This document shows, piece by piece, positions 25,470 through 36,249 of a stretch of 64,000 bases of DNA (the stretch's first letter is position 1; each line of letters begins with the position of its first letter). The notes beneath the pieces are model-generated. The model was not told the origin of the DNA. It worked only from the letters and a program-made list of their open reading frames with translations, and made no database searches. A program made the translations under genes and the position numbers. This stretch comes from Pectinophora gossypiella. Taxonomy: Eukaryota > Arthropoda > Insecta > Lepidoptera > Gelechiidae. Location of the stretch: positions 7,191,534 to 7,255,533 of the forward strand of contig NC_065422.1 in NCBI RefSeq assembly GCF_024362695.1. The letters run 5' to 3'.

Positions 25470-28400
25470 GTAAGTTTATGGAGATGTTTATTTTGATTGT
25501 TTTTGGAACAAACGGAGATAAGGGTTTTTAAAAGTGAATCTTGAATTAGACCCTGCAATCGGGGTTAAGGCATTTTCCCAAAACCTCATTTCCAAGTAGG
25601 CGAAGAAGGATTACGCTTATTTAGTAAATGCCTAAATTACACACACTTTTGACAAAATTACGAGTACTATAAAGGACACTGGGCGAAACTGTTCCAAGAA
25701 CCAAAATTTTGGCAAAAACATAGGAAAAGCATTAAGCTTTCATTAGATGCAAGTCTCAACAGTGGAGGATCTTGGGTCAAGTTTCATATATTTGCCCCTT
25801 TGTCATTTTCCTCCAAGGATCAAACCTGTCACTCGTATTCAATATTCCTTGTGCTTTAAGGCTTAACTTGTTTAACTCTTTACAACTTCGTACTTCCATG
25901 ATTCCAGCTTACCACAGATATATAACGAGTTCCACCACACGATAAACAACTCGGACCACCAGAAGGACCTCAAGTGGTGGGCCAACAACCACGGCGTCAA
26001 CATGGCGATGGCCTGGCCACAGTTCGAGGTAAATTGCTGCTCCAACACCCACACACACACCCCAAACTACTACTCACCACGCAATGCATACCTACATACT
26101 TCGACCACAGTACAATGAATCGATGGGCCCAGCTTTCCTTTCAAGTATTAAAAACCAGACTCATGCCCGTAATCGGCAGAGTAACAAGTCAATGAAACAA
26201 CTTTTAACCATAGTATTGAAATCCTGATCACAATTTCTACTAAGTCCATCTTGTTATAGAGGACAAAATATAAAACCAATCAATATATATTTAAATGTCA
26301 TTAATCGATAAGATAATATAATACTATAAGATAATATAAATAAAACCACGAAAATAGTGAACTCAATTACGTTGAAATATTTGAGTAACGAACCCGTCCA
26401 TTCATTTGACTTTGATTTTGCCTTTGTACGCCATATTACCGTTATTTATGCATCGTATTAACTGAATGCTTATCAAACTCTAGGTAGGATAGATGCATTC
26501 GTATGAAGGTTTTCAAGCATGCTACTGTCGTCTTACTTTCCTTTCCAAGATTGACACTAATTTTAAAGTGTAGTGTAGTGTTGAAGTATTTAACTGCGCT
26601 TTTAGAGAGTAAATACCGATGCTGTAGTCAGAGCTGACTAGACGGGCTTCATCAGGTCACATAATAGTAGCTATATAAAATTGTTTGTAAGTTTGTAAAC
26701 TTGTGCGCCTGAAAAATTCCTTGCAAAACAACATTGTCATATATGATGGGTATCCAAGATAAATGTACCTCACTTAGAGTAAGCCTCGGCCGAAAGCCAA
26801 ATAAGTTTAGACGAATTGGCATATCACGGATTTGCTGTATAAATATTTACTTCGTATACAAATCTAGTCCGCTCTGATTTTACTCAAATATTGATTCAGC
26901 GTTCGATTGAGATGCTTAAGAGTTAGGCGTCTGCATGTTTACTTATTTAATAAGTCGTCTGCTGAGAATGAGATCATCATTACAAGTATTACAGCATAAA
27001 TAGTATTCGTATTATTCAATAGTATTTAGTTCAGTTAGACTACAACCTTTACGAGTACGCAAAAAACCTACTATGTTGCATTGTGTGCAAAGGAAAGAGA
27101 GATAGTGGGCGAACAAAACTGACGAAACAGAAAGACATCAAACATAGACGAAAGGAAACAAAAGACGACTGATATGGTTTATGGAAGGAGGATCCAGGGC
27201 CGGAATCGGATGAGCAGCCGATCCGGCTGAGGTATCTCCCGGCGAGCGCGGGGGCGGCGCTGGCTGCGGTCGTGGGAGGGGCGCGGCGCGCGCGGGCCGC
27301 CGCCCCCGCCGCGTGGGGCCGCCTGGCGCGGCGCCTGCGCCTCGCGCTGCCCACCCTGTGCTGGGGGGATGAGACCCGCTCCACCAAAGTGGCCCCCTCC
27401 ATCACCGTCAGCAACTACAGTAGTCGCTGCTACAGCAACTCCTTTATGGTACGCTGTCACGGTGCGGGGACCAACACACACGTTACCGTCACTTGGAAAA
27501 CTTTACAATATACCTTACATTATTGCACTAAGAAAGAAAGTATATAAAAAAAAAAATAGTAGCCATATTCAAATTGCACATTGCCTGAGGCACCTCTCAA
27601 CAAACGCCTCGAGTTAGTGACACGCGCATTGCAACGCCAGATAAAGTGAATTATACTAAGTTCATACACATTAAAGGTTTGCGCATAATGCATTTTCTTT
27701 TCCGGATAATGATTTCAATGCTTTTCAAGATACAATGTGCCTACTCAAATTTCCAGCTTAAGGCTATGAAGACATCAAAGCAATGTTGGCTTGTTTTGAC
27801 CACGTCTTTGCAGAGAGTTTTCTAAGTGATAGTAACAGCTGAGAATTGGAGAGCTTCGGAAGGTCATACTATCATATCACAGGTGCTTACGAACACGGAG
27901 CGAAGTACTGTTCACAAATTGACCAATAGAATTTATACACTGTATAAATCATCTGGAAAAGATTTATGACTCTGTATAAGGCTTGACTATGTAGTATCAC
28001 GATGTATGTATACAGGGTGTTAGTGACATCGTAACGAGTGCTGAGAGGGATGATTCAGACCATGATTCTGAGTTAATATCAAGTGGAATTTTTCGTCGTT
28101 TTTATATCATATGAAAGTTATTTTAAACCAAGTGGGGATATTAAAACCCCAAAACCTCATATTTGGTGACGTGGTTCATTAAAGCAGGTCGTCACTTAGA
28201 CCATTTTAAGTCCTTTATAATTCTATACAATACAATACAAAACTATTTATTATACTTAAACATTAAAATAAACAATTATAATCAGGCGGTACAACAGGCG
28301 GGCTTATTGCTATCGTAACGCAGCAATCTCTTTCAGACATCTTTTGGTTTAGAAAATCAATATCATAAAAGCGTAACAGGATAGATCATCATCATCAGCC

Positions 28401-31400
28401 ATACGAAGCTCACTGCTGGGTATAGGCCTCCCCCAAGGATCTCCACGACGATCGGTCCTGCGCTGCCCGCATCCAGCGGCACAGGATAAATAGTGCTAAA
28501 TAAAAGTTATAAAGTGAAATACATAGAAAATAAGATATTATATAAAGATATATAAACATTAACATGGAAAGCGGAAAACATGACTGTACGAATTCCGAAT
28601 AAAAGATTCTATTGGTTGATTATTGAACTGAATGCTTCTCTCGTATCTCTGTGATATGATAATTCACCATTTTTTCCTTCCCAGCGCTCCAACTTTACAG
28701 CGACTGTTTTAGGTTTTTTGTTGCAAGCGATCAAAGTCGCACTCAAAAGAAGTGTTTAGCACTGGGTATTAAGGTTCACTCACCGTGATGGTTAGGTTTG
28801 GCTGTGTAGACCACGAGGCACCGTCGGATGTTTCCTCAGATGTTTGACTTCTGACATTTACTTGACTCGGAATTGCGGTAAAAATATTTCTATACTTGAA
28901 TCGTGAAATGAAGTTGACGATATGCGTACGGTGACTTAAATGAAAATGATGCCACACTATGTGGAATAAAAATGGTTCTCAAAAGAGAACAATTACGTCG
29001 AAAGTTTATTTTTTTATCTTTTGTTTCTTCTTTTTATTTTCTCTCTTCTAACTTTAATTTGTTTGTGCACAACTCTCTGTTGATATCATATTTAACTAGT
29101 TTATAGTTATCAGTGGAAACCTGTAATTAGTTTTCAACTGTTATTTTTGTTGTCTACTTACTGTATTTTTATAACTGTTGGATTTCCTTAAATAAAAAAA
29201 ATAAAAATCTCACAAATAGAATGAGATCTCGCTGCAGTCAATCCCGTTCTTTTTTTTTCTAATGTTCTCTTATTTTGCCTTGTCTTAAATCATTTAAAAA
29301 TATTTCTAACGCAATTCTGAGCCGGATAAGTGGAATTGGAAGTGGATATTCTGAAGAAACACCCTCACAGATACTTTGGTGCACTGATCACTCTCATCCC
29401 CTCACGGACGGGGCGGGACGGCAATAGACAAGCATAGGCAATACAGCAATGCGGTCAACGTGCGTTTGTACTGCAGCAAGAATTTACCATTCACCAAAAA
29501 TATATCATTCGATTATTCGATTCAATTTGGTCGATTTTTGCTGTGTACGTGACCGTTTTAGGCAGGCACGAAATAGAATATTCTAGACTGGTAAAGGTTG
29601 TATCATAGATGCACTACGTTATTATTATGAATGAATAGAAGTGAAAATGAAGTAGGTAAGACTAATAGACAACAGCGTTCTGTTGGCAGTTTTAAGATAA
29701 TAAATCAATACAATCCAATAAAAAGAATAAGTATGTGTAAAAATTGTCTACTTTTAACGATAAAATATGAAATATGTTGGATATGGTAGTTTATTGTTTG
29801 ACGATACTTATCCAATAGTTTTATTTTATTACGATCATGTTTAAATATTTTATTTTTCAAAATATGCCTTTTTTAATCAGTGTATTACAAGACCCGAAAC
29901 ACAGGCAGGCGGCCATGAGCATGATTTAGCTTCGTCACATTTCACAAAATAAACAAAAACTATCTGTCAGTTTTCAAGTTATACTGTTTGACAGTTTGTT
30001 TGTTGAAAAGTGACGTCACTGAGCGACATATCACGTGACAAACCGTTTTCGCGCGAAATTTACAATAATTGAAGGAAAATAATGTTTTTTTTTTTCTATT
30101 ATATAAAGCTTTATCGAGAAAATAAAATATTTTAAGAGGTATAAAATAAGCTTCAAGTAGCCAATTGGACGTTATTTTAGCTATCTAGGTAATGTTATGT
30201 TTGCTCTGTTTAAAGAACGTCATAATTATAGAGGCAGGGTTATGTAGGATCACAGAAACTTGACACTTGCCTATGATGCAACCTGCAGAATGTCTTTTCT
30301 ATTTAATAATAGCATGTTTTACTTCCTCTCAACGAATCACCAGCCCGAGCTTATATTATTGTTGTTTTTTTTCACGCTATTAATGAAAGTGTTTTCTTTT
30401 TGTCTAATTTTTTTTTCTTTGAGTTCGCTGCGCGCGCACACTGACACGTTGGGACCACTTGTTTGACAAAAAATACTAATTTATTTAAAAAGAACTAATA
30501 TTGCATTGGCACATTTTTAACTTTTCAGGTTCGGATTAGAATTTTTCTTCATTGTTATTTCTTGAAAAAATGTAATTGGAAGTTTTAGTCTCCTAAATAA
30601 TTAACAGATTAATGCTTTACAAACAAAAGCCTTCAAACAATATTATATAAAGAGAAATTTCATGAAAATTGTATGTTAATGTAAACTTTCATGATAAACA
30701 ATTTATTACGTTTTATCACTATTGCATACTACCGTATTTTCCGCTTTATGCTCGTGGTTTGATTTTAATATAACCATAAATTTACTAAAAATTGTAAAAG
30801 CAAGTGGTCCAAGATGGTCTGTACCCTAAATTGGTCCGTACCCCAAGATGGTCGTACCCCAAGGTGGTCCGTACCCCAAGGTGTTCCGTACCCCAAGGTG
30901 GTTCGTACCCCAAGTTGATCACAACGCGAGTGCGCGCGCAATGACAATGTGCGTATGTCAATTAGGAGTACACGGAGGAGTTCCGGGACATCGCTAAGGG
31001 CAAGTCGAAGGAGAGCCTGCCCACCGGGCCCATCACGCTGCTCAACCAGCGCCCCGTCAGCGAAGACGTACGTTCATTCAACAATCTCGAGGATGCCTTT
31101 CGAGTCCTTTCAACAAGTCCTATTACGAAACAACAAGTTTTAAGTTTTCTTAGCCGTTAGTCCCGGTTACTACTTACTGGTGTAAGTGGCCTTTGGCAGC
31201 TCAATAATAACCCTGACATCAGAGTTGATGAGGTTAGTAATCCACCTCACAACCCACATCCAAGAAGTTTTCTTACAATTTGTGGAAGCTGGAAACGAAG
31301 CTGTAAGCTCCCCCAATAAAAGAAATTAAATAAATACGTCCTGGTGATATTAACAAGCACGAATTGCGGACGGAAATTTATCAGAAATATTCTTTCGTGA

Positions 31401-34400
31401 TGAAATGTGACCTGGTTAAGTGAACAGAAATATTAATAATAATGAGAATGTAGGCTATCTGTAATTGCTATGCTAAATTTTTGCCGATTCAGCCTTTATC
31501 GGGCTATTTTAGGGAAAATAAATAATTAATTTTCTTTTCGTTTTCTGCTCAAATATAAACTGGTTAAATTTTACTTATAGATCACCAAATCTTATTGTAA
31601 AGTGGATTTTTTTAGAGGACTCAAAAGGAACATTCCTGTTACACTCTGCTCATAGCATTGATATGCTAAGGTGAAGATCGGGAGAGACCTGGTTTGTTTA
31701 TGACATCATTTAAATGTAAGTAAAGATAGTTTTAAAAGGAGTTATTAAAATTCGAGGAAGACTGTAGATAATCGGTTTGAATCGAAATTGTGCTGGAGGA
31801 TTATGTAGAGACATAGTTGTATAGGCTACGTGCAACCGACTGTATTGACAAAGAGAAGAGATCGAACAATTCTTACTCAAACGAGATTCGAACCCGCAGC
31901 CGTGTATCCTTAAGGCATATGATTCTTACAACACGATTTATCCGTCAATCATCCGCGAAGGTCCGTGATCAAATAGGTAAAGTACCATAGTCTAAGATTT
32001 TACCTTCTACAATGTAACACTCATGAAGTCATGACGAAGAATACACCCTAAAACCAGGTAAACCCACTAAACTTATAATCCACACAGAGCCCACAAATTT
32101 TGACTCAAAAATAAAGACGGGACTAAACACATTTGTACTACAACGTTGCGTTATTGGTATTTAAAGATAGACCTTATGGAATGTGGTTCAAAATTAAGGG
32201 TGCTTGTCGACGTACAACTGTGCTTAGGCCATGCTGGGATTCAAATGAGAAAAGCGCCTTATATTTAGTGAACTATTAGAAGAGCATGACTTACATAGAA
32301 TACAACGTAGAACTGTAGACGGGAGTTCCGGGCCATTCTCATTTCGATCTTAAATAAATGTGCTTATATTATTGTTCCTCTTATTATTTTTAACATTATT
32401 ATACATATCGATGTTGCATGATGAATGTCGCTTCTCAATATGCATTCGCATGTTCGATTAATTGTTAACAATTTATAATTAAATAATTTATTTATAAAAA
32501 GTAAATATTTATTCTCCCAAACTATATAAGTAAAAATTATTATCTATTTATGAATTGTAAAACGAAATAACTTTTAAAAACACGTATTTTATAGTCCTAA
32601 AATCTTTAACATTACAGTTTCTTTTCTAGAATTAAAAGTCTAATTTTTATTTGTAAACGGTACAGGAACTGCCGCCGATTACGAACAACAAGTCAGGGAA
32701 GCCCGCCAACAACGCGAACAACGCTAGCAACGCGAACAACGCTAACAACACCAACCACACCGACGGGCCGGCCAGCAACGCGGGCGCCAACAACACGATA
32801 GACAAGAAGACTATCAGCGCCCCTATTGCTGTCACGTGAGTTACATTGCTTTTATATCGTTATCCTTTTCTCGCTCTAATATTTGGGGGGTGTGATCGCA
32901 TCATGTAGAGTACGGAAGTACTTCTCGATTTTCAAAAACTGCTCCGCATCAGTGTGACAACCTACGGCCTGGCAAAACTATAGCACCTGAACTATTCTTT
33001 TTGCGCAAACCCCATTTAAATCTTGCTCAAATTTTATTGCCGAAAAAGATCTCCTTTTGTTAAGTGAAAGCAGGAAAGAATTGATTAGGACTTGCAGTTG
33101 TTACTGTTCGCCACTTAACATAAAATTAGACTCATGAAAAAGAGCAAATAGGTACCACACATATCCCATATCACATTATCCTTTCCTTACCTATTATTGA
33201 CACAACAACTTGGTAATAATACCAGTCTTTCTCAATCAGTACCAACGATACAAGTTAAGGTAGACTAAATCGTGTAAAAAAACCCGAATTTCCTATCCAT
33301 AACTGTCCTCAACATAAACCTAACCCTCAATCCCCCCGTCCCGTCCCTAGTATAGAGCGTCTGGAGATCTACGCATGCGCGCCGCCGCGCGAGGGCGCAG
33401 GCCTGGCGCCGCTGCCGGGGAACCACTTCCTGCAGCTGGCGCTCCGCCCCCCGGCCGGCAGCGCCTCGCAACACTCCCAGTACACCATCACCGACATGAC
33501 GGACCATCTGATGCCGCTGTTAGTGATTACTAGCTGTTTTTCCTAAAGTCACTGGTTTTGTAGTACACCGGCTTGCTTCTCAAACGGGGAGCGCCGGTTC
33601 GACGCCCGATACCGGATTTGCACCAATGAGTTATAAAGGAGACTGGTCATTATTGCCCCAGGCCCAGCGCGAAAGAAACTTATCTCATAATGTTCGTAAA
33701 ATTAGGTAAATTAAATCTAAAAAATCCGCATCGCTGAAATAAATGGCGAACATACTGAATTTGCCTAATGTTCTTGTTAAGGCGCAACATTCTTTTTTAG
33801 TTTTTTCGTTTATTTTTTTTTTTATTGAACTAACATTAAAATCCATTATTACCTGTTAAAACACATAGTTATGTTTTAAATGCTAAAAAAACGAGTGAAA
33901 TCGCAAAAAGCAGGGGAAACGTTTCAATTTACGTAAAAATCTAAAAACTCTCTTTTTTATTCTCATAATCTCCTAATTTTTTCGAAAATTATAAGTTTTA
34001 TTCGCGCCGGGCCTCCTGGGTTAATTTTGTATGGGCCGTGACCAGTCTCCTTTGTCTTAAGTGCAGTTTTCGCAGTTGGCTCCACCATTATAGACGGCGT
34101 CACGGCTATCACGTGGGTCTAACAGAATGCTCCGTGAGGTGCGCGTACTTCGATCATCTTCCGATGGATGTGCCTCTGTTTATGTTAGTTGTTCATCCTC
34201 GTGGTATCGCCATGTCGATGGCAGATCGACTAGTAGATTATACCTTGACTGGGTTGAACAGAATGTGAACAAACAGAAGTTCATTTCGCAGTACACAGGC
34301 CGGCGCTAAACGTTAGATAAACTTATATAGGTGCAGCTATACCATTTTTGCGTTACTTAAATTATTAGCGTTTTATCATTATCAATTTCCATAAGCCGCG

Positions 34401-35560
34401 TAGTACATGCAATCCTGACGTAGTTTAGAAAACTATGGTTCATCCTCCGACCAGAGATCTTCACTTAAAAACTTGACAGGGCATCCTCTTAAACTCTCCT
34501 GTAATAATTCCAGGAATGGTACAGCACCAGCGCCCAAATCGAACAAGTCCTCTCCAGCTAAGGATTCTGCAGCCGGCAAGACTGCTGGCCAGGACAACCC
34601 GTTCGAAGAAGACGAGTGGGACGAGGAGTCGGGAGGTGCTCTCACAGACACTGGCGAGCCGGGGGTGCCCGTACGAGCGCTGTACGACTACACCGGCGCA
34701 GAGAGCGACGAGCTCAGCTTCCGACAAGGTATGCGATGCATTACACATCTTATATTTCGATAATTCTTTACGCATTGAAGTAAAAATAGCCGTTGTAGCC
34801 CAGTTGGTAGAACGCTTGCCTTTCACATTGAACTCGCAGGTTTGAATCCAGCACAGGCCTAATCCAATGATTGTCGATTTTGTTTGCTAATTCATGTTTA
34901 GATCCTAAATGATTATCACGTGCTCAGCGGTGAAGGAAAACAACGTGAGGAAACCCACAATCCCAAGAAATTCATTTTCGGAGGTATGTGACGTGCATAC
35001 CAGTATTGGGCTTGTTTTCCCTTCGCGGGTTGGAAGGTCAGACTGGCAGTCGCTTCTGTAAAAAACCGGACCTGTAAAATCTTCAGGTTAGGTAAGCGGA
35101 CCCTGTGAAAAACGAGATAATGCTAGGGAGATGATGATTGAAGAAAAAATAAGCACAGAATACGCCCAGATGCTTGAACTTCCTGATTATGTTCAAAATT
35201 CGACTAAGGCAAGTCAATTTAATATTTCTTTTTTGGACTGGGAGTACAAAGCGACAAATGCGTCCATCTTGCTGAAATATCGTGGAAGTCGTTTAAGGGG
35301 TTGTCTATTTAAGTGATGATCTGGTAACCTGACACTTTTGACCTGTCATCTTACCAAGTGTGGCTGTAAGTTGTCTTTTGAAGACTTGCAGGGATTACGG
35401 GCTCGAGTTGTTGCGTGATGTTAAAACCCTGCTTTTCTTCGTTCCAGGCGACTTATTCGAGAAACTAGAAGACGAGGACGAGCAGGGATGGTGCAAGGGC
35501 CGCAAGGACGGGCGCGTGGGGTTGTACCCCGCCAACTACGTGGAGCCCGTGGGGCACTAG
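25243..35560 (+). CDS. Synd: Syndapin / PACSIN family F-BAR and SH3 protein, 3' part of the gene
   Basis: Syndapins bind and bend the plasma membrane with an F-BAR dimer and recruit dynamin and N-WASP through a C-terminal SH3 domain, acting in endocytosis and cortical actin. Core exons are 25243-25469, 25908-26028, 30966-31067, 32666-32835, 34514-34728 and 35448-35560. They join in phase to 315 residues plus stop. Visible are the last F-BAR helices (VKKMAERVSKCREEVAKNRE; MAMAWPQFE, the family's WPQFE block), an Asn-rich linker, an acidic NPF-containing stretch (DNPFEEDEWDEE), and an SH3 with ALYDY, EQGWCKG and GLYPANYVE. NPF motifs bind EHD proteins in vertebrate PACSINs. About the first half of the protein is missing: no earlier exon was found to the left, so the upstream intron is at least 25 kb or the 5' exons lie outside. 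Optional in-frame exons lie at 27191-27448 and 33351-33518. The gene converges on Sbf. Confidence 0.93.
25908..26028 (+). CDS. Synd: Syndapin exon: end of F-BAR domain
   Basis: The acceptor ATTCCAG ends at 25907 and the donor GTAAAT starts at 26029. The exon reads LPQIYNEFHHTINNSDHQKD and ends MAMAWPQFE, the conserved end of the PACSIN F-BAR region. It finishes in phase 0, which matches the exon at 30966 directly and also the open block at 27191. Confidence 0.92.
27191..27448 (+). CDS. GC-rich open block, possible in-frame cassette exon of syndapin or part of an unknown gene
   Basis: The block lies within the 4.9-kb intron after the WPQFE exon. It is far richer in GC than its surroundings and open in one frame. 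It reads DPGPESDEQPIRLRYLPA, then an Ala/Arg-rich stretch, then VAPSITVSNYSSRCYSNSFM, directly followed by a GTACGC donor at 27449. From 27191 (or 27188) to 27448 the length is a multiple of three, so inclusion between the phase-0 exons would keep the frame. Against this, the possible acceptors (AAG or GAG near 27187-27190) lack a pyrimidine tract, an in-frame TGA lies at 27170, and I recognise no family. If the donor is ignored the frame runs on to a stop at 27547. It may be an alternative exon, an exon of a nested gene, or chance. Confidence 0.35.
28011..28110 (+). mobile_element. MITE with TACAGGGTGTTAGTGAC end, left half only, in a syndapin intron
   Basis: TACAGGGTGTTAGTGACATC and GACCATGATTCTGAGTTAAT match the left arms of the copies at 49633-49852. 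The right half is missing. Confidence 0.68.
28111..30803 (+). other. Syndapin intron, no exon seen
   Basis: AT-rich intron sequence. A stretch at 30100-30170 resembles 19045-19150 (GAGAAAATA, AAATATTTTAA, AAGTAGCCAATTG), so a further dispersed repeat is likely. Confidence 0.55.
28390..28490 (-). repeat. Retroposon tail fragment
   Basis: ATCATCATCAGCC followed by CACTGCTGGGTATAGGCCTC on the plus strand is the reversed lepidopteran LINE tail. It continues to CCGCATCCAGCGGCA. Confidence 0.6.
30804..30916. repeat. 17-bp minisatellite upstream of a syndapin exon
   Basis: About six copies of GTCCGTACCCCAAGGTG with small changes. It ends about 50 bases before the exon at 30966. Confidence 0.88.
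30966..31067 (+). CDS. Synd: Syndapin exon: post-F-BAR segment
   Basis: The acceptor TCAATTAG ends at 30965 and the donor GTACGT starts at 31068. The exon has 34 codons in phase 0 on both sides: EYTEEFRDIAKGKSKESLPT then GPITLLNQRPVSED. This follows WPQFE directly in insect syndapins as I remember them. A 17-bp tandem repeat ends about 50 bases upstream. Confidence 0.9.
31149..31270 (+). mobile_element. Repeat family 2a fragment in a syndapin intron
   Basis: TTAGTCCCGGTTACTACTTA to CCACCTCACAACCCACATCC. It lies 80 bases after the syndapin exon 30966-31067. Confidence 0.65.
31271..32665 (+). other. Syndapin intron, no exon seen
   Basis: AT-rich. The tRNA-like motif GAGATTCGAACCCGCAGCC at 31881-31899 (box B, reverse orientation) hints at an old SINE remnant. 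Confidence 0.5.
32666..32835 (+). CDS. Synd: Syndapin exon: Asn-rich linker
   Basis: The acceptor GGTACAG ends at 32665 and the donor GTGAGT starts at 32836. The exon starts in phase 0 with ELPPITNKKSGKPANNAN, continues as an Asn/Ala low-complexity stretch coded by imperfect AAC-GCG-AAC-AAC-GCT repeats, then KKTISAPIAV. It ends two bases into a codon. This fits equally with the exon at 33351 and with the SH3 exon at 34514. Confidence 0.88.
33351..33518 (+). CDS. Synd: Syndapin candidate cassette exon (linker, 56 codons)
   Basis: The acceptor is CCGTCCCTAG with a long pyrimidine tract, ending at 33350. The possible donor GTTAGT starts at 33519. The 168 bases are a multiple of three, so the frame to the SH3 exon holds whether the exon is included or skipped. 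It is GC-rich and coding-like: IERLEIYACAPPREGAGLAP, later SQYTITDMTDHLMP. If the weak donor is not used, the frame reaches TAA at 33544, which would give a syndapin without SH3. An AATAAA lies near 33738. I do not recognise a domain in it. Confidence 0.6.
33637..34054. mobile_element. 418-bp inverted-repeat element in a syndapin intron
   Basis: The left arm AAGGAGACTGGTCA followed by CCCCAGGCCCAGCGCGAA pairs with the right arm TTCGCGCCGGGCCTCCTGGG followed by TGACCAGTCTCCTT. It lies between the candidate cassette exon and the SH3 exon. The repeat family 3 fragment follows directly. Confidence 0.65.
34075..34200 (-). repeat. Repeat family 3 copy, reverse, in a syndapin intron
   Basis: The reverse complement contains CCATCGGAAGATGATCGAAG, ACCTCACGGAGCATTCTGTT and GCCGTGACGCCGTCTATAAT, aligned with the other copies. 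Confidence 0.55.
34514..34728 (+). CDS. Synd: Syndapin exon: NPF motif and first half of SH3
   Basis: The acceptor ATAATTCCAG ends at 34513 and the donor GTATGC starts at 34729. Translation gives a Ser/Lys-rich start, then GQDNPFEEDEWDEESGG and the SH3 start VPVRALYDYTGAESDELSFR. The exon enters with two carried bases and leaves in phase 1, matching the last exon. Confidence 0.92.
34788..35133 (+). mobile_element. tRNA-derived SINE, family 1, in the SH3-splitting intron of syndapin
   Basis: The head TAGCCCAGTTGGTAGAACGC (box A) and GCAGGTTTGAATCC (box B) are well preserved. The body continues as in the other copies and ends GGGAGATGATGATTG. It lies wholly inside the intron between 34728 and 35448, in the gene's orientation. 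Confidence 0.85.
35448..35560 (+). CDS. Synd: Syndapin last exon: second half of SH3 and stop
   Basis: The acceptor TTCGTTCCAG ends at 35447. The exon reads GDLFEKLEDEDEQGWCKGRK then GLYPANYVEPVGH and TAG at 35558-35560. The n-Src/RT acidic residues, the GW pair and the ALYDY/PANYVE surfaces are all present, so the SH3 looks functional. The intron before it holds a tRNA-derived SINE. Confidence 0.93.
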
Positions 35561-35900
35561 CGGTGCCCGCGCGCCACGCGGCACGGTTGAACTTGTACCA
35601 CTTATGTGCGAGGGAAACTCACGCCTTGCCTTCGGTATGGGTGCAACAGAGGGAACAGTAGCACACACTTGACACTTCCAAGAACAGACCATCTGCAGCC
35701 GATATTCTGATTCTAAGTGTTATGATGAACACTTGACGCTGTGATGGATGTAATTATTATGAAAGGGTTTTGATCCGTGGTCAGTCTACTTGTAAAAATT
35801 AAGCTATTATGAACCTGTATTCGTACTATTGTGTGCATGTGCGAATAGTGCGATATAAGATATGTCGAGTTTTAAAATAAACAAAACTCATTTCTTAAGG
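35561..35900 (+). other. Synd: Probable syndapin 3' UTR
   Basis: This is non-coding sequence from the TAG to just past the AATAAA at 35876. It has no repeat family in it, consistent with a short 3' UTR. A longer alternative UTR reaching AATAAA sites near 36886 or 38612 cannot be excluded from sequence alone. Confidence 0.5.
35876..35881 (+). promoter_or_regulatory. Polyadenylation signal AATAAA for syndapin
   Basis: This is a canonical AATAAA 316 bases after the syndapin stop codon, in the expected orientation. It is the first good candidate after the stop. Confidence 0.55.
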
Positions 35901-36249
35901 TCGCTATACACATAGGCCTGACATGCTCATCCAGCACATTGGTCCAATGTGTGCAACGGCCTTTATGGCAACTAATCGCTCATATCAACCACGAGAATCG
36001 AATCAATAATGAAATCTCCCTTCCACTACTAACACACCTGAGGCAGGGCTTGATTTTTCCGAACATGATTATAACTATTGTAATAACCTAAAGCAAATAA
36101 GTCTTAACGACGCCATCGTTACCTAATCGTGACATTTTTTCGACTAAGAAGTAAGCAATAAGTATGCGAACAACTCGTTCACTTGTACGTTCAAAGGCTG
36201 CGCCTGATTTGGTCGTGATTTAATTATAGCAATACGAAACAAATAAGTC

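Noticed and set aside
34788..34865. tRNA gene in the syndapin intron
   Set aside because: Boxes A and B are good, but the sequence continues directly into the known SINE body found at 2141 and 19686.
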